Of a stretch of DNA of 51,478 bases, positions 14,424 to 23,051 are shown one piece after another; the stretch's first letter is position 1, and each line of letters opens with the position of its first letter. The stretch lies in contig JBAXQC010000012.1 in the NCBI GenBank assembly GCA_037131955.1, forward strand, positions 1-51,478. Reading direction: 5' to 3'. This DNA is from CAIMMJ01 sp037131955 (GTDB lineage: Bacteria > Bacteroidota > Bacteroidia > UBA4408). The notes under the pieces were generated by a model, which saw nothing but the letters and a program-made list of their open reading frames with translations, had not been told where the DNA came from and did no database searches. Position numbers and translations under genes: made by a program.

Positions 14424-16613
14424 TTATTCTTGGTTGCCTGTTTCAGCAGATTGCACTAGTGAATCTTCTTTTGGTAAAGCAGCAGGTTTTCCAATTTCAT
14501 CCAACATTTTTAATTGCTCCTTAATTCTTTCAATCTCTCTTTTTGAATTTTCTATTTTTGCTCTAACGTCTTTGAGGATGGCGTCGGCACCCGAAGATTT
14601 TGCAAAAAAACCAATGTTGTTTTCAAACTGAGCAATCTCTATGTTAATTTTAGTAATTCTGTCTCTCAATTTTTGTTTCTCTTCTTTAATTTTATCTGCT
14701 CCTTTAGGCGAATTTCCTAATTCTTGGTATTTCATCTGAAACAAGCTTTTGTGATTGTCTCCAACTTTTGCTCTTACCAACTCAAATTGTTTGTCTATTG
14801 CTTTTTTGTATCGGCTATTCACATCTTCTTTTACTTTAAAAGGTATGTGACCAATTCCCATCCACTCCGACTGGAATTTTTTTAGTTCCTGAATAGTTTC
14901 GTTGTTATTTTCTAACAATTGAAAATTTTCAATTTTTGTAATAAGCTCGTTTTTGGCTTCAAGATTTTTTTGTTGTTGAATTTCTTCGTCAGCAAAATTT
15001 AGTTTTTTATTCTCAAAAAATGTATCACACGCTTTTCTAAAACGAGCCCAAACTTTTTCGGAGTGTTTTTTGGAGACCGCACCAACTGTTTTCCATTGCT
15101 CCTGAATATTCTTTATTGTATTGGTTGTATTTCTCCAATCTGTGCTGTTTGCAAGTGCTTCTACTTGCTCAATCATGTCTTGCTTTAGCTTAAGATTGTG
15201 GGTTAACATTTGTCTTAAACCGTCGTAAAATTCTTCTTTGGCTTTGTAAAAAATATCACGTTGTTCTTTAAAGTTTTTCCAAATAGTTTCGTTTTGTTCC
15301 TTGCTTGCAAACCCAACTTGTTTCCAAGTATTCATAATTGCATCAGACTTTTCGGTAAGCTCTTGCCACTCTTTGTGGTTAGTTGCAGTTTTAGAGGCTA
15401 AGTCTGTCATCAAGGCTAACAACTCTGATTTTTGATCAAAGTTTGCTTTTTGTTGTTCCCTTAATTTATCAACATATTCTCGTTGCCTAGTATATACTTT
15501 ATCAACGGCTGAATTAAAGCGTTCCCAAATAAGTTCATTGTCTTCTCTAGAAACTCCACCTACTTCTTTCCAGTGTTTTTGTAGTGCCTTAACTTTATCA
15601 ATTGCTATTTTTAACGACGGTTCAACAATAAGTTCTTCCGCTTTTTCACACAGCAACTTTTTCTCGTGCAAATTTTTTCTGTGGTCTAGTTCCTTTAATT
15701 CTTTGTCTCGTGCTAATCTGTCGTAAAACCTTCCAGTATGAAACTTATACGATTCCCAAATATTGTTGGAATCGCCGGTAGGAACAAAACCTATGTTTCT
15801 CCATTTAGTTTGAAGCTCGTGAATTTTTTCTAACTCTTTAAAATTAAATGCAGGATTATCTACTATGTTTTTTATGGCATCAATAATTTCTCTCTTTTCA
15901 TTCAAGTTTTTTATGAGCTGCTTTTCTTTGTCTTTTATTTGCTGCTGAATTTTTGCATTTATTTTTTCAACAACATTTCTGTAACGTTCTCTTAATGGAT
16001 CTTCCGGAGCAACAAATGGTTCTGGCTCAGTATCCGTTTCAACTTCTGCTTGTTCTGCTCTTTTTAAATTAAATGCATCTCTAAGTGCATTAAATTCATC
16101 TTTAGAAATAGCAACAAAAGCATCCCTCAATGCCTTAATTTCTTTTTTAATGGAAATTAAATCTTCTCCTCTGGAAATTTCTTCAAGCTTATGAACTAAT
16201 TCAGGTCTTTTTAGATGTTCAAAAGATACTTCTTCGGAAACATCTTCAGATTTTTCTTCTAGGTGTTCTTCTATTTCTGGGAGTTCGGGAATACTATCTA
16301 AATCTATTATTGATTCCATTGGCAATGATGCTTCTACCAAAACATCTTCAGCTTCTATAGATTCAACAATATCCTGAACAGTATCTTCATCAGTTCTAAA
16401 ATTATTTTCTTGCACAGCCACTGTTTCTTCTACTGAATTTATTGGCGATTCAATAGTATCTGTTGGTATTTCATCTTCCAAAGTAGTTGTAAATTCTACA
16501 GAAGAATTATCGATGGTATCATCTACAATTTTTTCCACATTTGATAATTCATCACTTGGCAACGAAGTTTCATTTTCTTCATTTGCGCCCAAGTTTTCAT
16601 TTTGCCTTTCCAT
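14424..16613 (-). CDS. DUF349 repeat protein
   Basis: A 729-residue cytoplasmic protein without signal peptide or membrane segment. Residues 1 to about 190 are strongly acidic and low-complexity (EDEIPTDTIESPINSVEETV). The rest is helical and contains five DUF349 repeats recognisable by W..(V/I)G.(V/A)...(N/S)..(I/V)W..(F/Y): LQTKWRNIGFVPTGDSNNIW, LQKHWKEVGGVSREDNELIW, IMNTWKQVGFASKEQNETIW, IQEQWKTVGAVSKKHSEKVW, and a degenerate FQSEWMGIGHIPFKVKEDV. A coiled coil ends the protein (about 645-710). The ATG at 16613 is chosen over a GTG at 16634 because a promoter -7 box ends exactly on that GTG. The molecular function of DUF349 proteins is not established. Confidence 0.88.
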   Translation of the reverse strand: MERQNENLGANEENETSLPSDELSNVEKIVDDTIDNSSVEFTTTLEDEIPTDTIESPINSVEETVAVQENNFRTDEDTVQDIVESIEAEDVLVEASLPMESIIDLDSIPELPEIEEHLEEKSEDVSEEVSFEHLKRPELVHKLEEISRGEDLISIKKEIKALRDAFVAISKDEFNALRDAFNLKRAEQAEVETDTEPEPFVAPEDPLRERYRNVVEKINAKIQQQIKDKEKQLIKNLNEKREIIDAIKNIVDNPAFNFKELEKIHELQTKWRNIGFVPTGDSNNIWESYKFHTGRFYDRLARDKELKELDHRKNLHEKKLLCEKAEELIVEPSLKIAIDKVKALQKHWKEVGGVSREDNELIWERFNSAVDKVYTRQREYVDKLREQQKANFDQKSELLALMTDLASKTATNHKEWQELTEKSDAIMNTWKQVGFASKEQNETIWKNFKEQRDIFYKAKEEFYDGLRQMLTHNLKLKQDMIEQVEALANSTDWRNTTNTIKNIQEQWKTVGAVSKKHSEKVWARFRKACDTFFENKKLNFADEEIQQQKNLEAKNELITKIENFQLLENNNETIQELKKFQSEWMGIGHIPFKVKEDVNSRYKKAIDKQFELVRAKVGDNHKSLFQMKYQELGNSPKGADKIKEEKQKLRDRITKINIEIAQFENNIGFFAKSSGADAILKDVRAKIENSKREIERIKEQLKMLDEIGKPAALPKEDSLVQSAETGNQE

Positions 16614-16633
16614 ACAATTTGTTTTTAGAAACA

Positions 16634-16663
16634 CAAAATTAACTTTTTTGTAGTTATGACCAA
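16634..16663 (-). promoter_or_regulatory. Bacteroidota-type promoter of the DUF349 gene
   Basis: Reading the minus strand: TTG (16663-16661), a 19-bp spacer, then TAATTTTG (16641-16634). Both boxes and the spacing fit the Bacteroidota sigma-A consensus TTG-N17-23-TAnnTTTG. Transcription would start near 16627, about 14 nt before the ATG at 16613. Confidence 0.65.
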
Positions 16664-16852
16664 GAATTCACAGAAATAATTGATGTTATTTTCTTTTTAT
16701 CAATTTGTTACACTACTATAAGTGCCTTGCATCAAACAATTATCAAAGAATAATAAATGTGAAATTACAAAGGTGTTTTTCCAATAAAAATTTAGTTCTT
16801 CATTTTATTCTTTTTTTGTTTTTCTTTGTCTCAACAAAAAAATAATTTAAAA

Positions 16853-18235
16853 ATGGAATCTATCAATTCATACATTCAAGAAAACAAACAACGATTTTTA
16901 GACGAGCTATTCGAGCTTTTAAGAATTCCTTCGGTAAGTGCCGACCCAAAGTATAAAAACGACGTAATTAAAACCGCCGAAAAAGTAAAAGAAAAACTTA
17001 CTGAAGCAGGTGCCGAAAACGTAGAATTGATGCCAACTGCAGGCTACCCTATCGTATATGGCGAAAAATTAATTGATAAAAATTTACCTACAATTTTGGT
17101 TTATGGACATTATGACGTTCAGCCAGCAGATCCACTGGAATTATGGAATTCTGGTCCTTTTGAACCGGTAATTAAAAAAACAGAAATTCATCCCGATGGG
17201 GCAATTTTTGCCAGAGGAAGTTGCGACGATAAAGGCCAAATGTACATGCATGTTAAAGCTTTGGAAGTAATGCTAAAAAATAACGTATTGCCTTGCAATG
17301 TTAAATTTATGATTGAAGGAGAAGAAGAAGTTGGCTCCAGCAATTTGGGAACATTTGTAAAACAAAACAAAGAAAAACTAAAGGCCGATGTAATTTTAAT
17401 TTCTGATACATCAATTTTAGGAAACGATTTGCCTTCTATTGATGTAGGTCTAAGAGGGTTGAGTTATGTAGAAGTGGAGGTAGTAGGCCCAAACAGAGAT
17501 TTACATTCAGGTGTTTATGGTGGCGCTGTTGCAAATCCTGCTCAGGTTTTGTGTGAAATGATTGCATCCCTAAAAGATGAAAATAACCACATTACCATTC
17601 CTGGATTTTACGACGATGTGCTAGAATTATCAAAAGAAGAAAGAGAAGAAATGGCATTAACACCTTTTGACTTAAAAGCTTTTTCTGATGATTTAGGTAT
17701 TGCCGAAGTAAGAGGAGAAACAGGATTTAGTACTATTGAAAGAACCGGAATTAGACCAACTTTAGAAGTAAATGGAATTTGGGGTGGGTACATTGGCGAA
17801 GGAGCAAAAACTGTATTGCCATCAAAAGCCAATGCAAAAATTTCTATGCGATTAGTGCCTAATCAAAACTCAGATAAAATTACTGAGTTGTTTGAAAATC
17901 ATTTCAAAAAAATTGCACCTCCATCAGTAAAAGTTACTGTTAAACCTCACCACGGAGGCGAGCCTTATATTACAAATACAACATCTAAAGAATATTTGGC
18001 TGCAGCCAAAGCCATGGAAAAAACTTTTGGCAAAAAACCTATTCCCACCAGAGGCGGTGGAAGTATTCCTATAGTTGCATTGTTTGAAAAGGAACTTGGT
18101 TTAAAATCTGTGTTAATGGGCTTTGGATTAGACAGTGATGCTTTGCACTCGCCCAACGAACACTACGGTGTTTTTAATTACTTAAAAGGAATTGAAACAA
18201 TTCCTTATTTCTTTAAATATTATGCTGAAAAATAA
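16853..18235 (+). CDS. M20-family dipeptidase
   Basis: A 460-residue zinc dipeptidase of the carnosinase/CNDP-type M20 family. Metal ligands and catalytic residues appear in the expected order: VYGHYDVQPADPLELW (His and catalytic Asp), ARGSCDDKGQMYMHVKA (bridging Asp), IEGEEEVGSSNL (catalytic and metal Glu), SDTSI (Asp), and ALHSPNEHYGV (final His). The dimerisation domain with RDLHSGVYGGAVANPAQVL lies between. The ATG at 16853 replaces an upstream in-frame TTG, since the protein naturally starts MESINSYIQENKQRF. No signal peptide, so cytoplasmic peptide turnover is likely. The next gene starts 4 bp downstream. Confidence 0.92.
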   Translation: MESINSYIQENKQRFLDELFELLRIPSVSADPKYKNDVIKTAEKVKEKLTEAGAENVELMPTAGYPIVYGEKLIDKNLPTILVYGHYDVQPADPLELWNSGPFEPVIKKTEIHPDGAIFARGSCDDKGQMYMHVKALEVMLKNNVLPCNVKFMIEGEEEVGSSNLGTFVKQNKEKLKADVILISDTSILGNDLPSIDVGLRGLSYVEVEVVGPNRDLHSGVYGGAVANPAQVLCEMIASLKDENNHITIPGFYDDVLELSKEEREEMALTPFDLKAFSDDLGIAEVRGETGFSTIERTGIRPTLEVNGIWGGYIGEGAKTVLPSKANAKISMRLVPNQNSDKITELFENHFKKIAPPSVKVTVKPHHGGEPYITNTTSKEYLAAAKAMEKTFGKKPIPTRGGGSIPIVALFEKELGLKSVLMGFGLDSDALHSPNEHYGVFNYLKGIETIPYFFKYYAEK

Positions 18236-18239
18236 ATCT

Positions 18240-19292
18240 ATGAAAAAAATTATTCTTGTATTAATCGCCAACCTAATAACAGTTAGCACTTTTGCACAAA
18301 CATACAGCAACCCCGAAAGTGTAGATTACGATACTGCCAGCGGGAGGTATTTTATTGCCAACATCAACAGTGGTCGAATTCAAGTAAGAGAGCCCAATGG
18401 CACATTAAGTAGCTTAACTACAAATGCAATCTCTCCTGCACCTTATGGAATTGAGTTTGCCGCCGGAAAATTGTATGCATGTTGTGGAACTACTGTAAAA
18501 GTTTTTAATCCAGCTACTGGCGCTCAAATTATTAGTATTCCTGTTACAGGTGCAAGTTTTTTAAACGGTATCACACACGATAACAATGAAAATGTTTATG
18601 TAACAGATTTTTCTGCAAAAAAAATCTACAAAATAGACCAAAGCAATACAGTAACAACAATTGTGGCAAACACAACAAATACTCCAAATGGCATTATGTT
18701 TGACCCAGAGAACAATCGTTTAATTTATGTTTGCTGGGGAAGCTCAGCTCGAATAAAAGCAGTTTCATTAGCAGATTTTACTCAAACAATATTGTTAACT
18801 TCTACATTAAGCAACATAGATGGTATTGCTAGAGATAATCAAGGAAATTACTATGTTTCTAACTGGGGAGCAAATTCAATTGTAAAATACAGTAATACTT
18901 TTACATCGCCGCAAACTGTGGTAACGGGTTTAACAAGTCCGGCCGATATATTTTATAATTTACTAACAGATACCTTGGCTATTCCAAACTCAACAAATAC
19001 AGGTTCTGTTACTTTTTGGGGCAATCCGCAAATCACTACAGCAATTAATACTAATAAAGAAAAAGAAACCTTGGTTTTTCCTAATCCAAGTAATTCTATT
19101 TTGTATTTAAAAAGTTTGGGAGAAAAAATTGTAGCTGTTGAACTTTTTGATTTAACAGGAAAATTAGTGTTTAGTGAACAACATTCGTCTTTAGAAAAAC
19201 TTGATTTGAGTTCCATAAATTCTGGCACTTATATTTTAAATGCAATGCATAAAAATGGAAGCGTAAGCAAACATCGAATACAAAAAAATTAA
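18240..19292 (+). CDS. Secreted NHL/SMP-30-like beta-propeller with T9SS type A sorting domain
   Basis: A 350-residue exported protein. The signal peptide (MKKIILVLIANLITVSTFAQ) fixes the start at 18240, 4 bp after the dipeptidase stop. Residues 21-265 consist of repeated blades of the form (G)I(T/A)xDxxxNxYVxDFxxxxIxKI, such as LNGITHDNNENVYVTDFSAK and IDGIARDNQGNYYVSNWGAN, typical of NHL/SMP-30/gluconolactonase propellers. The last 75 residues form a T9SS type A C-terminal domain: LVFPNPSNSILYLKS, VAVELFDLTGKLVF, LDLSSINSGTYIL. It is thus probably secreted through the Por system and anchored or released. No catalytic assignment is possible. Confidence 0.85.
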   Translation: MKKIILVLIANLITVSTFAQTYSNPESVDYDTASGRYFIANINSGRIQVREPNGTLSSLTTNAISPAPYGIEFAAGKLYACCGTTVKVFNPATGAQIISIPVTGASFLNGITHDNNENVYVTDFSAKKIYKIDQSNTVTTIVANTTNTPNGIMFDPENNRLIYVCWGSSARIKAVSLADFTQTILLTSTLSNIDGIARDNQGNYYVSNWGANSIVKYSNTFTSPQTVVTGLTSPADIFYNLLTDTLAIPNSTNTGSVTFWGNPQITTAINTNKEKETLVFPNPSNSILYLKSLGEKIVAVELFDLTGKLVFSEQHSSLEKLDLSSINSGTYILNAMHKNGSVSKHRIQKN

Positions 19293-19301
19293 ATTTAAGG
19301 G

Positions 19302-20564
19302 ATGAACGAAGTTTTATTTCTTGCATTAAGAATTCTCGTTTATGTCGTTATAGGTTTTAGTGCCTACAAAAAAAAATCGCTCACACACTGGATATTCTTT
19401 TTCATGTTTGTGGGAGGAGAAATTGGCTACAACTTTCCTGAGTTTGCCATTGGACTAAAAGTCCTAAGCACTGCATTTTTAAAACTGATAAAAACTATTG
19501 TTGCTCCTCTCCTATTTGGAACCTTAGTGGTTGGTATTGCAGGCCATTCCAATATTAAACAAGTAGGAAGAATGGGATGGAAATCTTTGGTGTATTTTGA
19601 GATTGTAACCACTCTTGCATTATTTGTAGGATTGGCTGCCATAAACCTCACCAAAGCAGGAGAAGGAATTGTTTTAAACGTAAAAGGAAGTGTAGATATT
19701 TTACCTGCTGCAAAACAAACTGGCAGTGATATTTTTTTACACATCTTCCCCGAAAACATAGCAAAGTCTGTAGCAGAAGGACAAATTTTGCAAGTAGTTT
19801 TTTTTAGTATTCTTTTTGGAATTGCCTTGGCGATGATTGAAGAAAAGAAAAGAAAACCTATGTTGGATTTTGCCGAAAGTTTAAGCGAAACCATGTTTAA
19901 ATTTACAAACATTATTATGTATTTGGCACCTATTGGTGTGGGTGCCGCCACTGCCTATACCGTGGGAAGTATGGGGCTTGGAATACTGTTGAACTTGCTA
20001 AAACTATTACTTACTTTGTACGGGGCACTTATTGCTTTTGTAGTTTTAATTTTAGTTCCAATTGGACTAATAATAAAGCTTCCGTTTAAAAAATTTATCG
20101 CTGCCATTTCTAAACCTGTTACCATTGCGTTTGCTACAACAAGCTCCGAAGCGGCCTTGCCATCGGCAATGGAGGCAATGGAAAAAATTGGTGTTCCACG
20201 AAAAATTGTTGCTTTTGTTATGCCTACTGGATACAGTTTTAATTTAGACGGAACTACTTTGTATCTCTCCTTGGCTTCTGTTTTTGTGGCGCAAGCTGCG
20301 GGTGTAGAGTTAAGTATAAGCCAACAATTAATAATGGTGTTTACGCTGATGCTCACGAGCAAAGGGGTGGCAGGTGTTCCAAGGGCTTCGCTGGTAATAT
20401 TATTAGGAACTGTGGCTTCGTTTAATTTGCCTGCCGAACCAGTGTTTGCAATTTTAGGTATTGATGCCTTAATGGACATGGCAAGAACAGCGGTGAACGT
20501 GGTGGGTAATTGCTTAGCTTCTGTTGTGGTTGCCAAATGGGAAGGTGAGTTTGTAGAAGAGTAA
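19302..20564 (+). CDS. Dicarboxylate/amino-acid:cation symporter (DAACS/GltP family)
   Basis: A 420-residue inner-membrane transporter with about eight membrane helices and two re-entrant hairpins. Family signatures are clear: FLKLIKTIVAPLLFGTLVVG, the HP1 serine-rich motif TTSSEAALPSAMEAMEKIGV, the TM7 motif GYSFNLDGTTLY (NxDGT cation site), HP2 LTSKGVAGVPRASLV, and TM8 DALMDMARTAVNVVGNCLAS with the substrate-binding D and R/N residues. These proteins take up glutamate, aspartate or C4-dicarboxylates with Na+ or H+. It starts 9 bp after the propeller gene, so dipeptidase, propeller and symporter may be one transcript; peptide hydrolysis next to amino acid uptake is plausible. Confidence 0.93.
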   Translation: MNEVLFLALRILVYVVIGFSAYKKKSLTHWIFFFMFVGGEIGYNFPEFAIGLKVLSTAFLKLIKTIVAPLLFGTLVVGIAGHSNIKQVGRMGWKSLVYFEIVTTLALFVGLAAINLTKAGEGIVLNVKGSVDILPAAKQTGSDIFLHIFPENIAKSVAEGQILQVVFFSILFGIALAMIEEKKRKPMLDFAESLSETMFKFTNIIMYLAPIGVGAATAYTVGSMGLGILLNLLKLLLTLYGALIAFVVLILVPIGLIIKLPFKKFIAAISKPVTIAFATTSSEAALPSAMEAMEKIGVPRKIVAFVMPTGYSFNLDGTTLYLSLASVFVAQAAGVELSISQQLIMVFTLMLTSKGVAGVPRASLVILLGTVASFNLPAEPVFAILGIDALMDMARTAVNVVGNCLASVVVAKWEGEFVEE

Positions 20565-20757
20565 GTTTTTTCTGATTTATAACACCAATTCTTTTTGATT
20601 TAAATAAGGACTTTTTATCTAGTGTTTTTATAGCTTTTATTTTTCATTTTATGGAATATGTAAGTAAGATTAATTAAAGGTTTAGTTTTAAAATTAGATG
20701 ACTGTTTTTTACCATTCCTCCTTGGAGAATTAATACTTGATGACTGAAGCTATAACA
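20565..20757. other. AT-rich spacer before the repeat island
   Basis: No open frame with coding character, no clear stem-loop terminator after the symporter gene and no promoter match. It leads into the palindrome and tandem repeats at 20758-21121; together these make up the 615-bp stretch without a gene. Confidence 0.6.
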
Positions 20758-20773
20758 CTCCGCCGCGGCGGAG
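20758..20773. repeat. GC-rich perfect palindrome at the head of the repeat array
   Basis: CTCCGCCGCGGCGGAG is a perfect 16-bp palindrome, 14 of 16 bases G or C, in a region otherwise near one-third GC. It directly abuts the first tandem repeat unit at 20775. Confidence 0.92.
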
Positions 20774-20774
20774 C

Positions 20775-21121
20775 TCACAAAGAAGGCACAAAGTTTCACA
20801 AAGTAGGAGAAGGCATTAGGTTGGTTACGGATACTTAATCCACTGCCTTGGATGGATAGTTGGAGCTGTATCACAAAATTCACAAAGAAGGCTCAAAGTT
20901 ACACAAAGTAAGAGAAGGCATTGGGTTGTTGACGGATAATTAATCCACTGCCTTGGATGGATATAGTTGGAGCTGTATCACAAAATTCACAAAGAAGGCA
21001 CAAAGTTTCACAGAGTAGGAGAAGGAATTGGCTTGGTGAGGGATACTTAATCCACTACCTTGGATGGATAGTTGGGGCTCAATCACAAAATTCTCAAAGA
21101 AGGCACAAAGAACCACAAAGC
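20775..21121. repeat. Tandem array of 105-107 bp units (three full copies plus a partial fourth)
   Basis: Copies start at 20775 (105 bp), 20880 (107 bp), 20987 (105 bp) and 21092 (partial). Each begins TCACAAAGAAGGCACAAAGT with CACAAAG recurring at 11- and 10-bp steps, and contains a small stem ATCCA / TGGAT around a 6-nt loop (in copy 1 at 20838-20853). Copies differ by scattered substitutions and one 2-bp insertion (ATAG to ATATAG), so they are not an assembly duplication. No spacers separate them, so this is not CRISPR. No protein is encoded. The array lies between the 3' ends of two convergent genes. Confidence 0.93.
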
Positions 21122-21153
21122 AGAAAACTTCTTTAATAAATAAGAAGTTTTCT
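21122..21153. terminator. Stem-loop, probable terminator of the YHYH gene
   Basis: AGAAAACTTCTT at 21122-21133 and AAGAAGTTTTCT at 21142-21153 form a perfect 12-bp stem with an 8-nt loop, 27 bp after the minus-strand stop at 21180. The T tract is part of the stem arms, so it is a weaker intrinsic terminator than others here, and could serve both convergent genes. Confidence 0.55.
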
Positions 21154-21179
21154 TCAGAATCGTTTATTATTTTGCCATA

Positions 21180-22541
21180 CTATTTGGTAATAATTACTTG
21201 CTGAGTAGCTACTGAACTTGCTCCAGAAATTTTTACCAAGTAGTTTCCAGAGTATAAAGTTCTTGTATCAATATAAGTATTTGTAGCGCCTGCAGTAATG
21301 TTCGATTTTTGAACTAATTTTCCGGCAGTGTCATACAATTCAACAGCCACATTTTCTTTGTTTAAACCTAGTATTTGAACAGCAATAAAATCATTAGAAG
21401 GATTAGGGAAAACCTTTACGCTTAAATTATTTGAGTTTAATTTGTTTGTGCTTACAGTAGACGTGTATGGTGTTGTAGCTTCGGTGATAGATGTAACTTT
21501 TCTGTTTGCATATACACCGTAGAATGTTGGTCCAACAACATAGGGATACGCAGAATTCCAATTGGCATCAACAGTAGCAAAATAACAATATATCCCGTTT
21601 GGATATTCCGGAGTAACACAAAATCTTCCGTTATGTTGATCTAAATAATCGGGAGTGCTTGCCGATGTGGGATTGTATATGTAATCTTCTCTAAAATAGC
21701 CATTAAAAAATGTTTGCGTGCCTACTACTTGATTTATACTGGGTCCATTAAGCCTTGTAGTGTTGGTACTTAAAGAATAACTAGATTTCATTCTAACAAT
21801 TCCACCCGTGCCATCCACGTTCATGAATCCGTATGCACCATATATTGGAAAACCATCGTAAGCAAAACCAATTAATGGTGAATGCTGAGTGCTGTCTATG
21901 GCATACAACCCATCTGCATCGTATAAATTACAAATAGTTGAAATTACATTCAAATCCAACTTAAATGCAGATGGATTTTGGTGATGATGATAATTACCCA
22001 TTGCAGGATGTGCTTTTGAACAATCAAAGCCTGGTCTTTCTGCAGGTATTGCATCTCTGTTCCAATTTTGCGTAGCCATAGGTCCGCCTGGACATGGAGG
22101 ATTTCCTGGTCCACCGCACAAAGCATTGGTTGTTGCATTCCAAGCTACACCGTCTCTGTAATCAAATAAGGCAACACCATTTATAAAAACACCAATGTTT
22201 CCACCTGTAGTTGCTGTTGGAGTGCCAGTATTTTGGACAGGATTTAAAGGGAATTTATAAATAGCATTTTGATTTGTTGCATTAGAAGGGTTACCGTCTA
22301 AAAATGGACCGGTTGGATATGCCGGAACACCAGTTGTTGTTACATAAACATTAGCCGCTGAATATTGAACAGATTGGCAATTTACCAAAATACCATTAGA
22401 TTGAGCAATAGAATTACCAGAAACGTAATATGTGCCTGTAATTGAATTGTTCTGCAAAAAAGAACTTATTGCAGGGTTAATTTGAGCTTTGCAAAAAAAG
22501 CCTCCAATTAGAAGCGAAGCAAATAGAATTTTTCCTTTCAT
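21180..22541 (-). CDS. YHYH-domain secreted protein with T9SS type A sorting domain
   Basis: A 453-residue exported protein. The start at 22541 is chosen because the signal peptide MKGKILFASLLIGGFFCKAQ begins there. The mature part contains the YHYH-type domain: NIGVFINGVALFDYRDGVAW, a cysteine/proline-rich insert (CGGPGNPPCPGGP), the histidine cluster MGNYHHHQNPSAF, and IGFAYDGFPIYGAYG followed by DYLDQHNGRFCVTPEYPNG. In this copy the name motif reads YHHH. The last 80 residues form a T9SS type A domain (VKVFPNPSNDFIAVQI, VELYDTAGKLVQ, YSGNYLVKI). It probably acts outside the cell; the histidine-rich site suggests metal binding, but the activity of the family is not established. Confidence 0.87.
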   Translation of the reverse strand: MKGKILFASLLIGGFFCKAQINPAISSFLQNNSITGTYYVSGNSIAQSNGILVNCQSVQYSAANVYVTTTGVPAYPTGPFLDGNPSNATNQNAIYKFPLNPVQNTGTPTATTGGNIGVFINGVALFDYRDGVAWNATTNALCGGPGNPPCPGGPMATQNWNRDAIPAERPGFDCSKAHPAMGNYHHHQNPSAFKLDLNVISTICNLYDADGLYAIDSTQHSPLIGFAYDGFPIYGAYGFMNVDGTGGIVRMKSSYSLSTNTTRLNGPSINQVVGTQTFFNGYFREDYIYNPTSASTPDYLDQHNGRFCVTPEYPNGIYCYFATVDANWNSAYPYVVGPTFYGVYANRKVTSITEATTPYTSTVSTNKLNSNNLSVKVFPNPSNDFIAVQILGLNKENVAVELYDTAGKLVQKSNITAGATNTYIDTRTLYSGNYLVKISGASSVATQQVIITK

Positions 22542-22754
22542 ATTATTTTTGTTTGAGTGTACTGTATCATAAGACGCCATTAATTTTTAAATCCTTCGCC
22601 GGGGAGTAACTATTTTTTAAGTGAATCTATTCGTTATTACTAACAAACGCCATTGCCGATAAAAATACATTTCTTAAGTAGTGTAACTTGTATAAAATAT
22701 TCTTACGCTACAAATCTATTGTTATTTTTATGATAAAGAACTTTATAAAATAAA

Positions 22755-23051
22755 TTATACACCAGTATTTACAGTCAATTTATTTTTAGCAATTAATAAT
22801 TCTCCTTGAAGGTGTTCTATTTTTTTTAACAGATGGGCAATTGCATCAATACCTTCTAAATTTATTTGAAGTTCGGTATGAAAATTTATTAAACTTTCTA
22901 ATGGCTTTAGATTCTCTTCGTATATGTAATAATCGTTGCTTTCTTCAATCAACTCTATATGGCCAAGTTCGCTTAGCGATTGAATAAAAGATAAGTCTAC
23001 TTTGCAATGGGTACATACTTGTTTAATGTGAACTAAATTATTTGTTTTCAT
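22755..23051 (-). CDS. cbpM: Chaperone modulator CbpM
   Basis: A 98-residue MerR-like helical protein beginning with VHIKQVCTHCKVDLSFIQSL and containing the CbpM pattern SLSELGHIELIEESNDYYIY, then LEGIDAIAHLLKKIEHLQGE. It is recognised chiefly by size, this pattern and by overlapping the 3' end of the DnaJ-like gene by 14 bp. CbpM binds the J domain of CbpA and blocks its co-chaperone action on DnaK in Enterobacteria. Two cysteines (CTHC) near the N-terminus are an extra detail. Translational coupling with cbpA is likely. Confidence 0.85.
   Translation of the reverse strand: MKTNNLVHIKQVCTHCKVDLSFIQSLSELGHIELIEESNDYYIYEENLKPLESLINFHTELQINLEGIDAIAHLLKKIEHLQGELLIAKNKLTVNTGV

Noticed and set aside
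19427..20536. Two long open frames (about 174 and 193 codons) antisense to the symporter gene
   Set aside because: They mirror the codon pattern of a strongly supported transporter, have no motif, start or promoter of their own, and read like antisense shadows.
20775..21121. CRISPR-like repeat array
   Set aside because: Units of 105-107 bp are contiguous without unique spacers and no cas gene is present.
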